Source: a bacterium (GTDB lineage: Bacteria; Verrucomicrobiota; Verrucomicrobiia; Limisphaerales; JAJXZI01). Taken from it: a DNA stretch of 55,542 bases. The notes under the pieces were generated by a model. The model ran no database searches. It had not been told where the DNA came from and worked only from the letters and a program-made list of their open reading frames with translations. A program made the translations under genes and the position numbers. The DNA is taken from positions 1-55,542 of the forward strand of contig JAJXZI010000047.1 in assembly GCA_021780115.1 (NCBI GenBank), in the 5' to 3' direction. The stretch's first letter is position 1; each line of letters begins with the position of its first letter. Below, piece by piece: positions 10,180 to 22,230 of this stretch.

Positions 10180-11130
10180 ATGAATGCGCCGCGCACCGTG
10201 CGGTTGACGGTGGAGTTTTCGCGGCCGTCCCAGCGGCTCGACGTTTTCCTGCGGGACCAATTCCCCGCCGTCTCCCGCGGCGCCCTCCAGCGGCTGATCG
10301 AAGACGGCCACATCCTCGTCAACGGCCGGTCCGTCAAACCGACCCACCATCCGCAGGCCGGGGAAGTCATCGAAGTGCGCTGGCCGGAGGCGCGCCCCGC
10401 GGAGGCGCAACCGGAGGCCATGCCGCTCGACCTGCTGTTCGAGGACGACTTACTCCTCGTGCTGAACAAGCCGCCGGGACTGGTGGTGCATCCGGCGGCG
10501 GGGCACGAGGCCCACACGCTGGTCAACGCGCTGCTGCATCATTGCGCCGGGCAACTCAGCGGCATCGGCGGCGTGGCGCGGCCGGGCATTGTCCACCGGC
10601 TCGACAAGGACACCAGCGGCTGCCTGGTCGTCGCCAAGACGGATGCCGCGCATCTGGCCCTGTCGGCGCAGTTCGCCGCCCGGCGCGTTGAGAAGATTTA
10701 CCACGCGGTGGTCTGCGGCGAACTGCCGCGCGAGCACGGGGAGATTCACGCGGCGATCGCGCGGCATCCGTCGCACCGCAAACGGATGGCGGTGACTGAG
10801 GAGCGCGGCCGGGCGGCGCGCACCAGTTTTCGCGTGCTCCAGCGGTTGCGCGAGGCGACGCTCGTCGAAGCGATCCTGCACACCGGCCGCACCCACCAGA
10901 TCCGCGTCCACTTCCAGCACCTGGGCTTCCCGATTGTCGGCGACCTGACTTATGGGAACCGGCAGAACCTGCGCCTGGAGGAACTGACGCATTACGCCGC
11001 GCCGCGCCAGATGCTCCACGCGCGGTACCTCTCCTTCATCCACCCGCGTACCGGACGGCCAGTCGTTTGCGAAGCGCCCTGGCCGGAGGATTTTCGGGAG
11101 GCGCTGAAGGCGCTGCAACGCGTCACGTGA
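10180..11130 (+). CDS. RluA/RluD family 23S rRNA pseudouridine synthase with S4 domain
   Basis: S4 region RLDVFLRDQFPAVSRGALQRLIEDGHILVNG; catalytic VHRLDKDTSGCLVVAKT; GRTHQIRVHFQHLGFPIVGD; downstream of lspA. Confidence 0.93.
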   Translation: MNAPRTVRLTVEFSRPSQRLDVFLRDQFPAVSRGALQRLIEDGHILVNGRSVKPTHHPQAGEVIEVRWPEARPAEAQPEAMPLDLLFEDDLLLVLNKPPGLVVHPAAGHEAHTLVNALLHHCAGQLSGIGGVARPGIVHRLDKDTSGCLVVAKTDAAHLALSAQFAARRVEKIYHAVVCGELPREHGEIHAAIARHPSHRKRMAVTEERGRAARTSFRVLQRLREATLVEAILHTGRTHQIRVHFQHLGFPIVGDLTYGNRQNLRLEELTHYAAPRQMLHARYLSFIHPRTGRPVVCEAPWPEDFREALKALQRVT

Positions 11131-11172
11131 GCCGCGGCGTGGCGCGGGTGCCGCCCTGCTACCGGACCTGGG

Positions 11173-12465
11173 CTACTCTTGCAACGCCGCGCCGCCCAGC
11201 GTGAGGTACTGTGGTGTGGCGGTAAGCGGGATCGTCAGCGCGCCGGCCTGCGGCCGCACCATGCCCACCACCCCGGCGCTGACCGTGACCGGAATCGTGG
11301 CGGCCGCCGGCCCGTCCAGGCGGAGGACGGCCGGATGCGGTTCCCCGGTGGTCCAAGCCGCGACCTTGCTCTGCCCCGCCTCGTTCCGCAGCAGCAGCAC
11401 GAAGTCCGCGGCGTTGTCCGTTGGCTGGCGGCGGACGATGCGGAAGCCACGCAACTCGTGCGTCATGGTCTGGATCGCGCGGTAGGCCGGCTTCGGGGTC
11501 AGGTCCGGCCGCACGGTGCCGAAATTGTGCTCGCGCTCGGCCGGGTCGTCGCCGTCGTTCTTCCAATCGTACCAAATCGACAGCGGCACGCCGGCGAGCA
11601 GGTTGGCCAGTTGCTGCCGGACGAGGAAGCCTGCCTGGGTTTCCAGCGAGACGCCCTGGGTGTGGGTCGCGTAACCCCATTCGCCGCTGATGATCGGGAG
11701 CTTTCCCTGCTTGGCCGGGGGCGCGTAACGGTCGATCAACTGGTGGAGTTTCTCGTAGTCCGCCGCCGCCGTTTCCGGGGAGCGCTTGTAATCGCGGTAC
11801 GGATGAACGCTGACGCCATCCAGGTATTCCAGCACGCCGGCCTGGAAGAGCGTCTCGAGGAATTCCCACGGAAACCCGGAAGACGCCGGCGCGAGGATCG
11901 TCGCCTGCGGGTCGGCCTCGCGGACGGCCTTGGCGGCGGCGACCGCCAGCGCCGCGTACTGGTGGGCGTCGGGCTTCGGCCGCCAGAAGAAGATGTTCGG
12001 CTCGTTCCAAATCTCCCAGATGATGCGCCGCCCCTGGAAGTGCTTGGCCGCCGCGGCGGCCCACCGCGCGTAGGCCGCCACGCTGGCCGGATGCTGCGGC
12101 GAGGCGGTGACGCGCTCCTCCGGCCGGCCGTTGATCGGGTTCTTGGCCGACACCGTCTCCTCGTAAAGCGGATTCGAGTAATCGAGGATGTACACCGCCC
12201 GCAGGCCGCGTGTCGCCAGGGCGCCGGCCAGCGCGTCGTAGTCCGACCAATCATACTCGCCTTCTTTGCGCTCGATCCCCTGCCAGCCAAAGTCCATGCG
12301 GACGAACCGGAATCCCGCCCCGGCGATCAGGTCGAGATCGCGCTCGTGACCCGTGACGAAATGGATGTTCACGCCCACGCCGGCGGGCAGCACCAGCGGC
12401 GGCAGGTCGGCGGCGGACAACGCCAGTGGCAGCAGGCCGGTGAGGAGAACGAGTTGGTTTTTCAT
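11173..12465 (-). CDS. Secreted glycoside hydrolase-like TIM-barrel protein (clan GH-A type, GH5/GH39-like)
   Basis: Signal peptide; FVRMDFGWQGIERKEGEYDWSDYD; IIWEIWNEPNIFFWRP (acid/base region); PIISGEWGY (candidate nucleophile). Confidence 0.75.
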   Translation of the reverse strand: MKNQLVLLTGLLPLALSAADLPPLVLPAGVGVNIHFVTGHERDLDLIAGAGFRFVRMDFGWQGIERKEGEYDWSDYDALAGALATRGLRAVYILDYSNPLYEETVSAKNPINGRPEERVTASPQHPASVAAYARWAAAAAKHFQGRRIIWEIWNEPNIFFWRPKPDAHQYAALAVAAAKAVREADPQATILAPASSGFPWEFLETLFQAGVLEYLDGVSVHPYRDYKRSPETAAADYEKLHQLIDRYAPPAKQGKLPIISGEWGYATHTQGVSLETQAGFLVRQQLANLLAGVPLSIWYDWKNDGDDPAEREHNFGTVRPDLTPKPAYRAIQTMTHELRGFRIVRRQPTDNAADFVLLLRNEAGQSKVAAWTTGEPHPAVLRLDGPAAATIPVTVSAGVVGMVRPQAGALTIPLTATPQYLTLGGAALQE

Positions 12466-12648
12466 GCGCGTTGGTTTTGACGGACGGTATCTAACGGCTT
12501 CACCCGCGAAAAATCGAGAGCGCAGTCACTCGGCGCGACGCCCCGCCGGATCGCGCTCCCCCCTGCGCTTGGCGCCGCTTCGCAAGCTGTTGCCGCTCGT
12601 ACCCGATGATCGTCCGGCACCGGTGGTGCGCCACCGCGGCGCCCCCGT

Positions 12649-14067
12649 TCACTCGCCGGCGTGGAACGTCGTCCACGGTTCGCGGGGCCGGTCCTTCAGC
12701 AGGCCCGTCATCCAGTCGAACTGCGGATGCGCCTCGAGAAACCGGTGCGCCCGGAACGGCGTGCCGCAGGCGGAACCCCAGCGCGCGGCGAAGGCCATCC
12801 GCTGCGCCAGCGCCGCGTCCACGACTTTGGCATCCACGGTGCCGGAACAGCCGTACGGCACGCCCGGCCACGAGCCCGCCGGGTCGGGATCCAGATCGAA
12901 ATGGCCGCAGAGCGTCCGGCCGCCCGGCTGGACCTTGCCGCGCCAGGTGTCGAAGTGATCGGCCTCGAACCGCTCGGCCCGCGCCAGGTCGATCTGCCCG
13001 GCGTATTGCTTCATCAACTGCTTCCAGCGCACCCGGCGGGCGATGGACGACGCCCGGATGTCGGTTTCCTTCGAGTCGGTCTCGAAGCGCAGGATCTTCG
13101 GATCTTCGGCCACGTTGGAGCCGATGAAGTAGCCGTCGCATTTCTTCTCATAGCCGACGTACTTCAGGCCCAGCTCGAGCCGGGCGATCTCCTTGGTGTT
13201 CACGTCGCCGAGCAGCCAGGCGTTGGCGTAGCCGCCGTTGTTGCCACGCTTCATCCCCGCGCACCACTCGTCCATCGAGCCGGCGTCCTGGGTGGCGCGC
13301 CGCATCCGCACGAACTCCGGCACGCCGTTGGTGTCGAAGCCATCAAACTCGCCAATCGTCGTTTCCGAGCCGACGAGGCCGGCGTCGGTGATGAAGAAGT
13401 CCGTCCCGCTGTGAATCCAGCCTGGCGACGTCTGCCACAGAATGCGGTGGCCGTGCGCCGGGACGATATCCTCGATGATCCGGGGCAGCACGTCCTCGTA
13501 ACCCTGCATCGTGTTGTGGCCCAGGACGACGTTGCCGTCCTTGGTCCAGCGGCCGGTGGCGATGAAGGAGCTGCACGATTGCCGGCCTTCCGGGACGGGC
13601 TGGTCCTTGATCTTCTTCAACTCCGCGGGCCACCAGTAATCGCTCAGCTCGATGATCCCGTTGTAGGCGATGATCTCGTCCCGCGAAACCTGGACGCCGG
13701 CGGCGCGAGCGCCCTCGGCGATGCCGTCCAATTCCGCCAGATTCTCCGCGTCGATCTTCGGAACGAACATCGCGGTGGCCCGCCGCACCAGCCACGGCCA
13801 TTCCATCGCGCTGTGGTACTCCCAGGTGACGCGCGTCGCGCGGAGGCCCTCGGCGATTTCCGGCGCGAGCAGGTAGCCGTGTTGAAATCCGCGCTCGCGT
13901 GGCTCGCCTTCGGTGTGCAGGTAAATCCAGCCGGCACGCTCGAAACGCCGGGCCGCAGACAGCCAGGCCTGTTGTTCCGGTGCCAAGGAGGACGGGGAAG
14001 CGCCCAGACACGAGAGGGCGCACAGACCGGAGAGGGCCGCCACGAGCGCACATCGATGGTGAGTCAT
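12649..14067 (-). CDS. C45 family/phospholipase B-like Ntn hydrolase, secreted
   Basis: Signal peptide; ERGFQHGYLLAPEI; RQSCSSFIATGRWTKDGNVVLGHNTMQGYED with candidate N-nucleophile Cys. Confidence 0.65.
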   Translation of the reverse strand: MTHHRCALVAALSGLCALSCLGASPSSLAPEQQAWLSAARRFERAGWIYLHTEGEPRERGFQHGYLLAPEIAEGLRATRVTWEYHSAMEWPWLVRRATAMFVPKIDAENLAELDGIAEGARAAGVQVSRDEIIAYNGIIELSDYWWPAELKKIKDQPVPEGRQSCSSFIATGRWTKDGNVVLGHNTMQGYEDVLPRIIEDIVPAHGHRILWQTSPGWIHSGTDFFITDAGLVGSETTIGEFDGFDTNGVPEFVRMRRATQDAGSMDEWCAGMKRGNNGGYANAWLLGDVNTKEIARLELGLKYVGYEKKCDGYFIGSNVAEDPKILRFETDSKETDIRASSIARRVRWKQLMKQYAGQIDLARAERFEADHFDTWRGKVQPGGRTLCGHFDLDPDPAGSWPGVPYGCSGTVDAKVVDAALAQRMAFAARWGSACGTPFRAHRFLEAHPQFDWMTGLLKDRPREPWTTFHAGE

Positions 14068-14211
14068 GCGCGCATCACTAGCACAAGTGCTCGCGCCCCC
14101 ACAAGTGCGGCGTGCGGCTTCTTGCCCGCGCCCGGAGCCAGGATGGCCGCTGCCCGGCCGGTGGTCGCAGCCGTCCAGCCTTCGTGGCGCCTCCGCGCAG
14201 GCGACGCGGCG

Positions 14212-15822
14212 TCAGCGGCGCGGCGTGCGCTTCAGCACGACTCCTTCAGCCCGGCCCTCCAGTTGGTCGCTCACGGCGGCGGCGCGGGCGTTGAAGAAAT
14301 GCTTGAGCGAGAACCCGACCGGGCCGGGGCCGGGAGGTTTCCCGTCGCGCGGGCCGTCGGGCCGGCGCCCGGCCACAACGCGTTCGAACTTCGCCAGCCG
14401 GTCGGCGGATTCCTCGGCGACGAACGGCCGGACCGTGGCCGCCAGCGCGTCGGTCCGCGCACTCAGGCGCTCAGGCAGGAACAAGGTCTTCCGCAGCCGC
14501 CCCAACTCCCGGCGGTAACGCTCGTGGACGGCCGGGACCGCGAGCATCCGCTCTAGGAAACGGTTCTCGCCCACCCAGGGATGCCAGAGGCTCGCCTGCT
14601 CGCGCTGCGCTATGGTGCCGATGTGCGGAAACTCGCCCCAGCAATGGTCCAGGTCCCACGGAATGAATCCGAACCGGTCGGTGCGCGGATCGAGATAGAG
14701 CAGGAAGTTCTGGCCGTTGCTCAGGATGCTGTCGTAGTTGGACAACAAGGCCTCACCCGCGAGGAAGCGGGCGAACTCGGCGACGTCGATGAACTCGTCG
14801 ATCCGCGCCGCGAAGTCGGCGTCGCTGGCCAGCGTGACGAGCCGCGCCAGTTCGATGACGCGGCGTTGGTGTCGCGCCTTCACTTTGGTCTTCGGAGCAT
14901 AGATGGGTTCGTAGGCGGCCCAGGCGTCGCCGAGATCTTTGAACAACTCGTAGGTGACCGGCTTGAACAGGGCCACGCCCTCCGCGCCGAACTCTTCCCG
15001 CGCCCATTCCGCGTCCGGATTCTCCACCACCACGTAGAGACCCAGCAGGCGTCCCGTGAACCGGCCGTCAATGGTCAACCGCATCCGGGCGAAGGCGGTG
15101 CGCGGCGCCGGCACGCCGGCCTCCCGGAAGAACTCGTAGGCCAGGGTGTCGCTCAGGCACGAGGCGTCGGCGACGAGGTTGTGGAAATTCAGCGTCGTCC
15201 GTCCGGCGAGTTGCTGGGACTTGACGCGTTTGTTCAGGTTGATTTTGAACGGCCGTTTGTGGGTGCGCAACGCTTCAATGAAGGTGCCGTTGCCCTTGAA
15301 CCGCGCGCCGACGTCCCGGAAGTCCGCGCCGCCGAACTCCAGTTCCCCCGCCGACCAGGGCTGGTCGATGCCCAGCACGCCGGCGAGGCCGGGGCGCGCG
15401 GCCTTCGGGTTGCGCAGGATCACCGAGCCGTCCGAGCGCATGAACCCCAGAACCGGCGGCACGGAGTTCGGTCCGAGCGCGGCCCATTGCGCGGCGCTGA
15501 ACTTCAGGTGAACGTCCCACACGTTCGTCGGACGAAACAGCTCGTCGGCAAAGCGCAGCGCGGCCGCGTTGGTGGCCAGCGTCGCCGCGGCCGCGGCCGG
15601 CAACGACGGTTCGGGGGGCGTGTCCAGCGGTTGGCGGGCCTGGTGGGTGAGCATCGTGATCCAAACCCACGACTGCACCTGCGGAACCTGCCACAAGAGG
15701 ACGCCGCCGATCACTGACAGCAGCAACTGACGCAGCACCAGGAAACCGAGGCCGACGACCGCCAGCAGCCGCCACCTCCAAGGCATCCTTGGGGCCCGGG
15801 CGGGAACTTCGCGCATGTCCAT
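14212..15822 (-). CDS. CotH kinase family protein
   Basis: FKGNGTFIEALRTHKRPFKINLNKRV...LAGRTTLNFHNLVADASCLSDTLAYEFFREAGVPAPRTAFARMRLTIDG; N-terminal TM. Confidence 0.8.
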   Translation of the reverse strand: MDMREVPARAPRMPWRWRLLAVVGLGFLVLRQLLLSVIGGVLLWQVPQVQSWVWITMLTHQARQPLDTPPEPSLPAAAAATLATNAAALRFADELFRPTNVWDVHLKFSAAQWAALGPNSVPPVLGFMRSDGSVILRNPKAARPGLAGVLGIDQPWSAGELEFGGADFRDVGARFKGNGTFIEALRTHKRPFKINLNKRVKSQQLAGRTTLNFHNLVADASCLSDTLAYEFFREAGVPAPRTAFARMRLTIDGRFTGRLLGLYVVVENPDAEWAREEFGAEGVALFKPVTYELFKDLGDAWAAYEPIYAPKTKVKARHQRRVIELARLVTLASDADFAARIDEFIDVAEFARFLAGEALLSNYDSILSNGQNFLLYLDPRTDRFGFIPWDLDHCWGEFPHIGTIAQREQASLWHPWVGENRFLERMLAVPAVHERYRRELGRLRKTLFLPERLSARTDALAATVRPFVAEESADRLAKFERVVAGRRPDGPRDGKPPGPGPVGFSLKHFFNARAAAVSDQLEGRAEGVVLKRTPRR

Positions 15823-15955
15823 GGTGTAACCCCGCCCGGAAGTCCAAGACAAGGGACATCTGCTCCGCCACCGCGCGCGCCTCCGAATCCGGCCTTCGCG
15901 CGTCAAGAAAGACGGGCCGCAGGCGTTACCCGATTTGCCGCCAACCCGGCATGGG

Positions 15956-18940
<2,985 letters not shown>

Positions 18941-19071
18941 GGCGGGAGGTTACAAGTTGCCGGTGGAGCGATGCAAGTTGGCGGGCGGTCACCAGGCGGC
19001 ACCCACAACCGGCCTCCGCCGGGCCGGCCACGGTTGAGAATCAGCCCCGCCGCGGCGGCCGCGGGCGGGCC

Positions 19072-20244
19072 TTACAGACTGCCGTAAAATTCCTCCACCA
19101 CCTGGCGGAAGTTGTTTTCCGGCACGTTGATGATGCCCATTTCGCGCCGGGCGTTCTCCTCCGAATCGCTGGCGTGCGCGGCGTTGACCATGATGCTCTG
19201 GCCAAACTCGCGCCGGATCGAACCGGGCGGCGCCTTGGACGGATCGGTCGGCCCGAGCACGTCGCGGATTTTCCGCACGGCCTCCACGCCTTCATAGACC
19301 AGCGCGATGCATTTCTGGGTGCCGGAGGCCTCGAGCTCGCCGGGCGGGCATTCCGACGGGGCACGCCCGGCCATGAAGCGGACGATGTTGTCGAACTGGT
19401 GGTCGCCGAAAATGGGGCCGAGGAGATCGCCCAATTGCTGTTCCGCCGCGGGCGGAATGGGGAAGCCCAGTTCCTTTTCGATGCCGGTCTTGGCCTTGGC
19501 GGCCACGACGTCCTTCAACTTGGTGCGCAGCGTTTCGCGCACCGGGCCGTAGAACTCCTGCGCCTGGGCCGTGCTCATGCGGTGGACCTTGATGCCCACA
19601 ATGAACAGGCCGGTGCGCGAGAAGAAGTCGATCATGTTGCCTGGCCGGCCGGTCGGAAAGCGGAAGTTGTCCGGTTTGATGAGCACCAGCGTGCGCTGGG
19701 GCCACTCGCCGGGCTGGTAGGTGATCACGTTTTCCAGCAGCCCGCCGTCCGTGTCCGAATACTTGGCCCAGAGCCGCAGTTTGTCGGCGGCCTCCTCCGG
19801 ATTGGGCGCCGCCAGCACCGCCGGTTCGAAGTAGCGCACCTGGCCCTCGCTGTCGAGAACGAGGTCGCCGTAGGTGTCCCGGATGCTCTCGCCGCCGCGG
19901 CGCTCGGAACTGAAGCTGCCGACGACCGACCGCGTCTTGCGGACCGCGTCGTCGCCCCGGAACAGCAGCAGCATCACCCGGCGGCGGCGCCCGGTTTTCG
20001 CGTCCGGCAACAGGTTTTGCAGGATGTATTGGCGGATCAACTCCTGGATCTTGCGGTCCTGCGGGTCGTTGGTCGAGATGATGCGTTCGGCGTATTGCGT
20101 CACCAACTCCGCGCTCGGCGCGTACATCCGGGCCGCCGCCAAGTCCAGTCCGGTGCGGGTGATGAGCCGGCTCAGAATGCCGCCGGTGCGGGACTTGTAG
20201 AGCGAGTACGGCGTGAGGATGACGTAAGCGAGTTGCTCAGACAT
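19072..20244 (-). CDS. Two-domain nucleoside diphosphate kinase-like protein
   Basis: C-terminal domain RTLVLIKPDNFRFPTGRPGNMIDFFSRTGLFIVGIKVHRMS ... SIMVNAAHASDSEENARREM (catalytic His motif); N-terminal domain AYVILTPYSLYKSRTGGILSRLI... has NDK-like order but no His motif. Confidence 0.8.
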   Translation of the reverse strand: MSEQLAYVILTPYSLYKSRTGGILSRLITRTGLDLAAARMYAPSAELVTQYAERIISTNDPQDRKIQELIRQYILQNLLPDAKTGRRRRVMLLLFRGDDAVRKTRSVVGSFSSERRGGESIRDTYGDLVLDSEGQVRYFEPAVLAAPNPEEAADKLRLWAKYSDTDGGLLENVITYQPGEWPQRTLVLIKPDNFRFPTGRPGNMIDFFSRTGLFIVGIKVHRMSTAQAQEFYGPVRETLRTKLKDVVAAKAKTGIEKELGFPIPPAAEQQLGDLLGPIFGDHQFDNIVRFMAGRAPSECPPGELEASGTQKCIALVYEGVEAVRKIRDVLGPTDPSKAPPGSIRREFGQSIMVNAAHASDSEENARREMGIINVPENNFRQVVEEFYGSL

Positions 20245-20253
20245 AGCGGGACA

Positions 20254-20451
20254 TCAACCGGGCGGTTGGGCGGGTGGGGTTGGGGTGGAGGCGGGCGGCA
20301 CGGTGGCCTTGCCGCCAAGGATCTTGAACATCACGGTGCCGCATGTCGGGCATTTGCCTTTAATGGCTTTGCGCCCGTTCTTCATGACTTCTTCGACGGC
20401 ATCCGCGATTTCCTTCTTGGCCTTGCATTTGACGCAGTAACCTTCAGCCAT
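20254..20451 (-). CDS. Small zinc-ribbon protein (DUF5679-like)
   Basis: MAEGYCVKCKAKKEI...GKCPTCGTVMFKILG; two CxxC pairs. Confidence 0.75.
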   Translation of the reverse strand: MAEGYCVKCKAKKEIADAVEEVMKNGRKAIKGKCPTCGTVMFKILGGKATVPPASTPTPPAQPPG

Positions 20452-20612
20452 ATAAAGCTCCTTCCAACAACGCTTCGGGCGTTTTGAAAACCGGCTCCAG
20501 CTTACCGGGCCGCCGTCGCCAGCGTCAACTGAGAAAGCCGCCGCATGGACAACTTGCTGGTAATCAGTTGGATGGCGTGGCCGCTTCCCCCCACCCGCCG
20601 GGGGCGGGCGGC

Positions 20613-22115
20613 TCAGGAAGACTGGATTTCTCCGCTCGCCATCGCCCGCAACGAGGTCTTCAAAATCTTCCCGGTGGAGTTCCGCGGCAGCGTGGGCAGC
20701 ACCATGATTTGCCGCGGCACCTTGTAATCGGCCAGGCGGCTGCGGAGAAAATGGATCAACGCCTGCTCATCCACTTGCGCGCCGTCGTTCGGCGAGAGGT
20801 ACGCCACCGGCTGCTCGCCTTTGCGCGAGTCCGGCACGCCGATGACCGCCGTCTCCTTGACGCCGGGGAACTGGTAAATGACTTCCTCGATTTCGCGCGG
20901 ATAGACGTTCAGGCCGTTGACCAGGAGCATGTCCTTCTTCCGGTCCGTGATGTAGAAATAGCCGTCGCTGTCCCGGTAGCCGATGTCGCCGGTCAAGAGC
21001 CAGCCGCGGCGCAGGGTGCGCGCCGTTTCCTCCGGCTGGTTCCAGTAACCCTGCATCACGTTGCCGCCGCGCACGCAGATCTCGCCCACTTCTCCCGGCG
21101 GCAGGCACTCGCCGGCGTCGTTCTGCACGCTCATTTCCACGTGCGGGATGGGCTTGCCGATGGAGCCGGGCTTGGACGGCAAACCCAGCGGATTCATCGA
21201 CACGACCGGGCTGGCCTCGCTCAGACCGTACCCTTCCAGCAACGGCACGGTGAACTTCCGGCCCCACTCGGTCAGCACCTGCATCGGCAACGGCGCCGCG
21301 CCGCTGAAACACGCCCGCAGCGGCAACTCCGGCCCGAGCGGCGCGTGGACCATGCTGCGGAAGAACTGCGGAATGGCCGGCAGGATCGACGCCCGCCGGC
21401 CGACGATCTCCTGCACCAGGTTTTTCAGCGGATGCAGTGACTTGACCAGCACGATCGAGCCGCCGACCAGCAGCGGCAGGAACAGCCCGACGCACAGCAT
21501 GAAACTGTGAAACAGCGGCAGGATCACCGCGAACCGGTCGTCTCCGACTGCCCGCAACACGATCCGGCAGCTCTCGACGTTGTGCAGCAGATTGCCGTGC
21601 GAGAGCATCGCCCCTTTGGGCCGGCCGGTGGTGCCGGAGGTGTAGATGATCACCGCCAAGTCAGATTGACTCCGGTGGGGAAAGGAGGGTGTGTCCGCCT
21701 TCGCGCCCGCCGCTCCTGAGTTGATTTGCGCGATGTCGGAGATCCTCAGCGTGGGTCGCAGCCCGGTCAGCGCGTGTTGATGCTCCGCCAGGGTGGCGTC
21801 GGTGATCAGCGCCTCGATTCCGGCGTCGTTGAGGATGAAGCCCACCTCGTCCGGCTTGAGAAAATTGTTGATCGGCACCACTACGCCGCCGGCCAGCAGC
21901 ACGCCGAACACCGCTGGAATGTATTCCGGGCAGTTCTTGAGCCAGAGACCCACCCGGTCGCCGATCCCCACGCCCATATCCCGCTGCAGAGCGGTGGCCA
22001 CGCGGAAGGACTGGTCTTCCAGCGCGGCGTAGGTGAACTCCTGCTCGCCCCAAAACAGGGCGTGTTTGTGGGGGTGCGCTTTGGCGGAGGCCCGGAACGC
22101 AGTCGCTAAGTTCAT
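20613..22115 (-). CDS. AMP-dependent synthetase/long-chain acyl-CoA ligase
   Basis: IIYTSGTTGRPKGAMLSHGN; LTGDIGYRDSDGYFYITDRKKDMLLVNGLNVYPREIEEV. Confidence 0.93.
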   Translation of the reverse strand: MNLATAFRASAKAHPHKHALFWGEQEFTYAALEDQSFRVATALQRDMGVGIGDRVGLWLKNCPEYIPAVFGVLLAGGVVVPINNFLKPDEVGFILNDAGIEALITDATLAEHQHALTGLRPTLRISDIAQINSGAAGAKADTPSFPHRSQSDLAVIIYTSGTTGRPKGAMLSHGNLLHNVESCRIVLRAVGDDRFAVILPLFHSFMLCVGLFLPLLVGGSIVLVKSLHPLKNLVQEIVGRRASILPAIPQFFRSMVHAPLGPELPLRACFSGAAPLPMQVLTEWGRKFTVPLLEGYGLSEASPVVSMNPLGLPSKPGSIGKPIPHVEMSVQNDAGECLPPGEVGEICVRGGNVMQGYWNQPEETARTLRRGWLLTGDIGYRDSDGYFYITDRKKDMLLVNGLNVYPREIEEVIYQFPGVKETAVIGVPDSRKGEQPVAYLSPNDGAQVDEQALIHFLRSRLADYKVPRQIMVLPTLPRNSTGKILKTSLRAMASGEIQSS

Positions 22116-22230
22116 CGCCCGCAGACTAGCCGTTCATCCGGCAAATGAAAACCCCGAATGAACGCCTGGGCCGTCCTGGCCAACGACCAAAGCGCGGGCG
22201 CCACCGGCGGCCGGGATCCGCCGGCTACAA

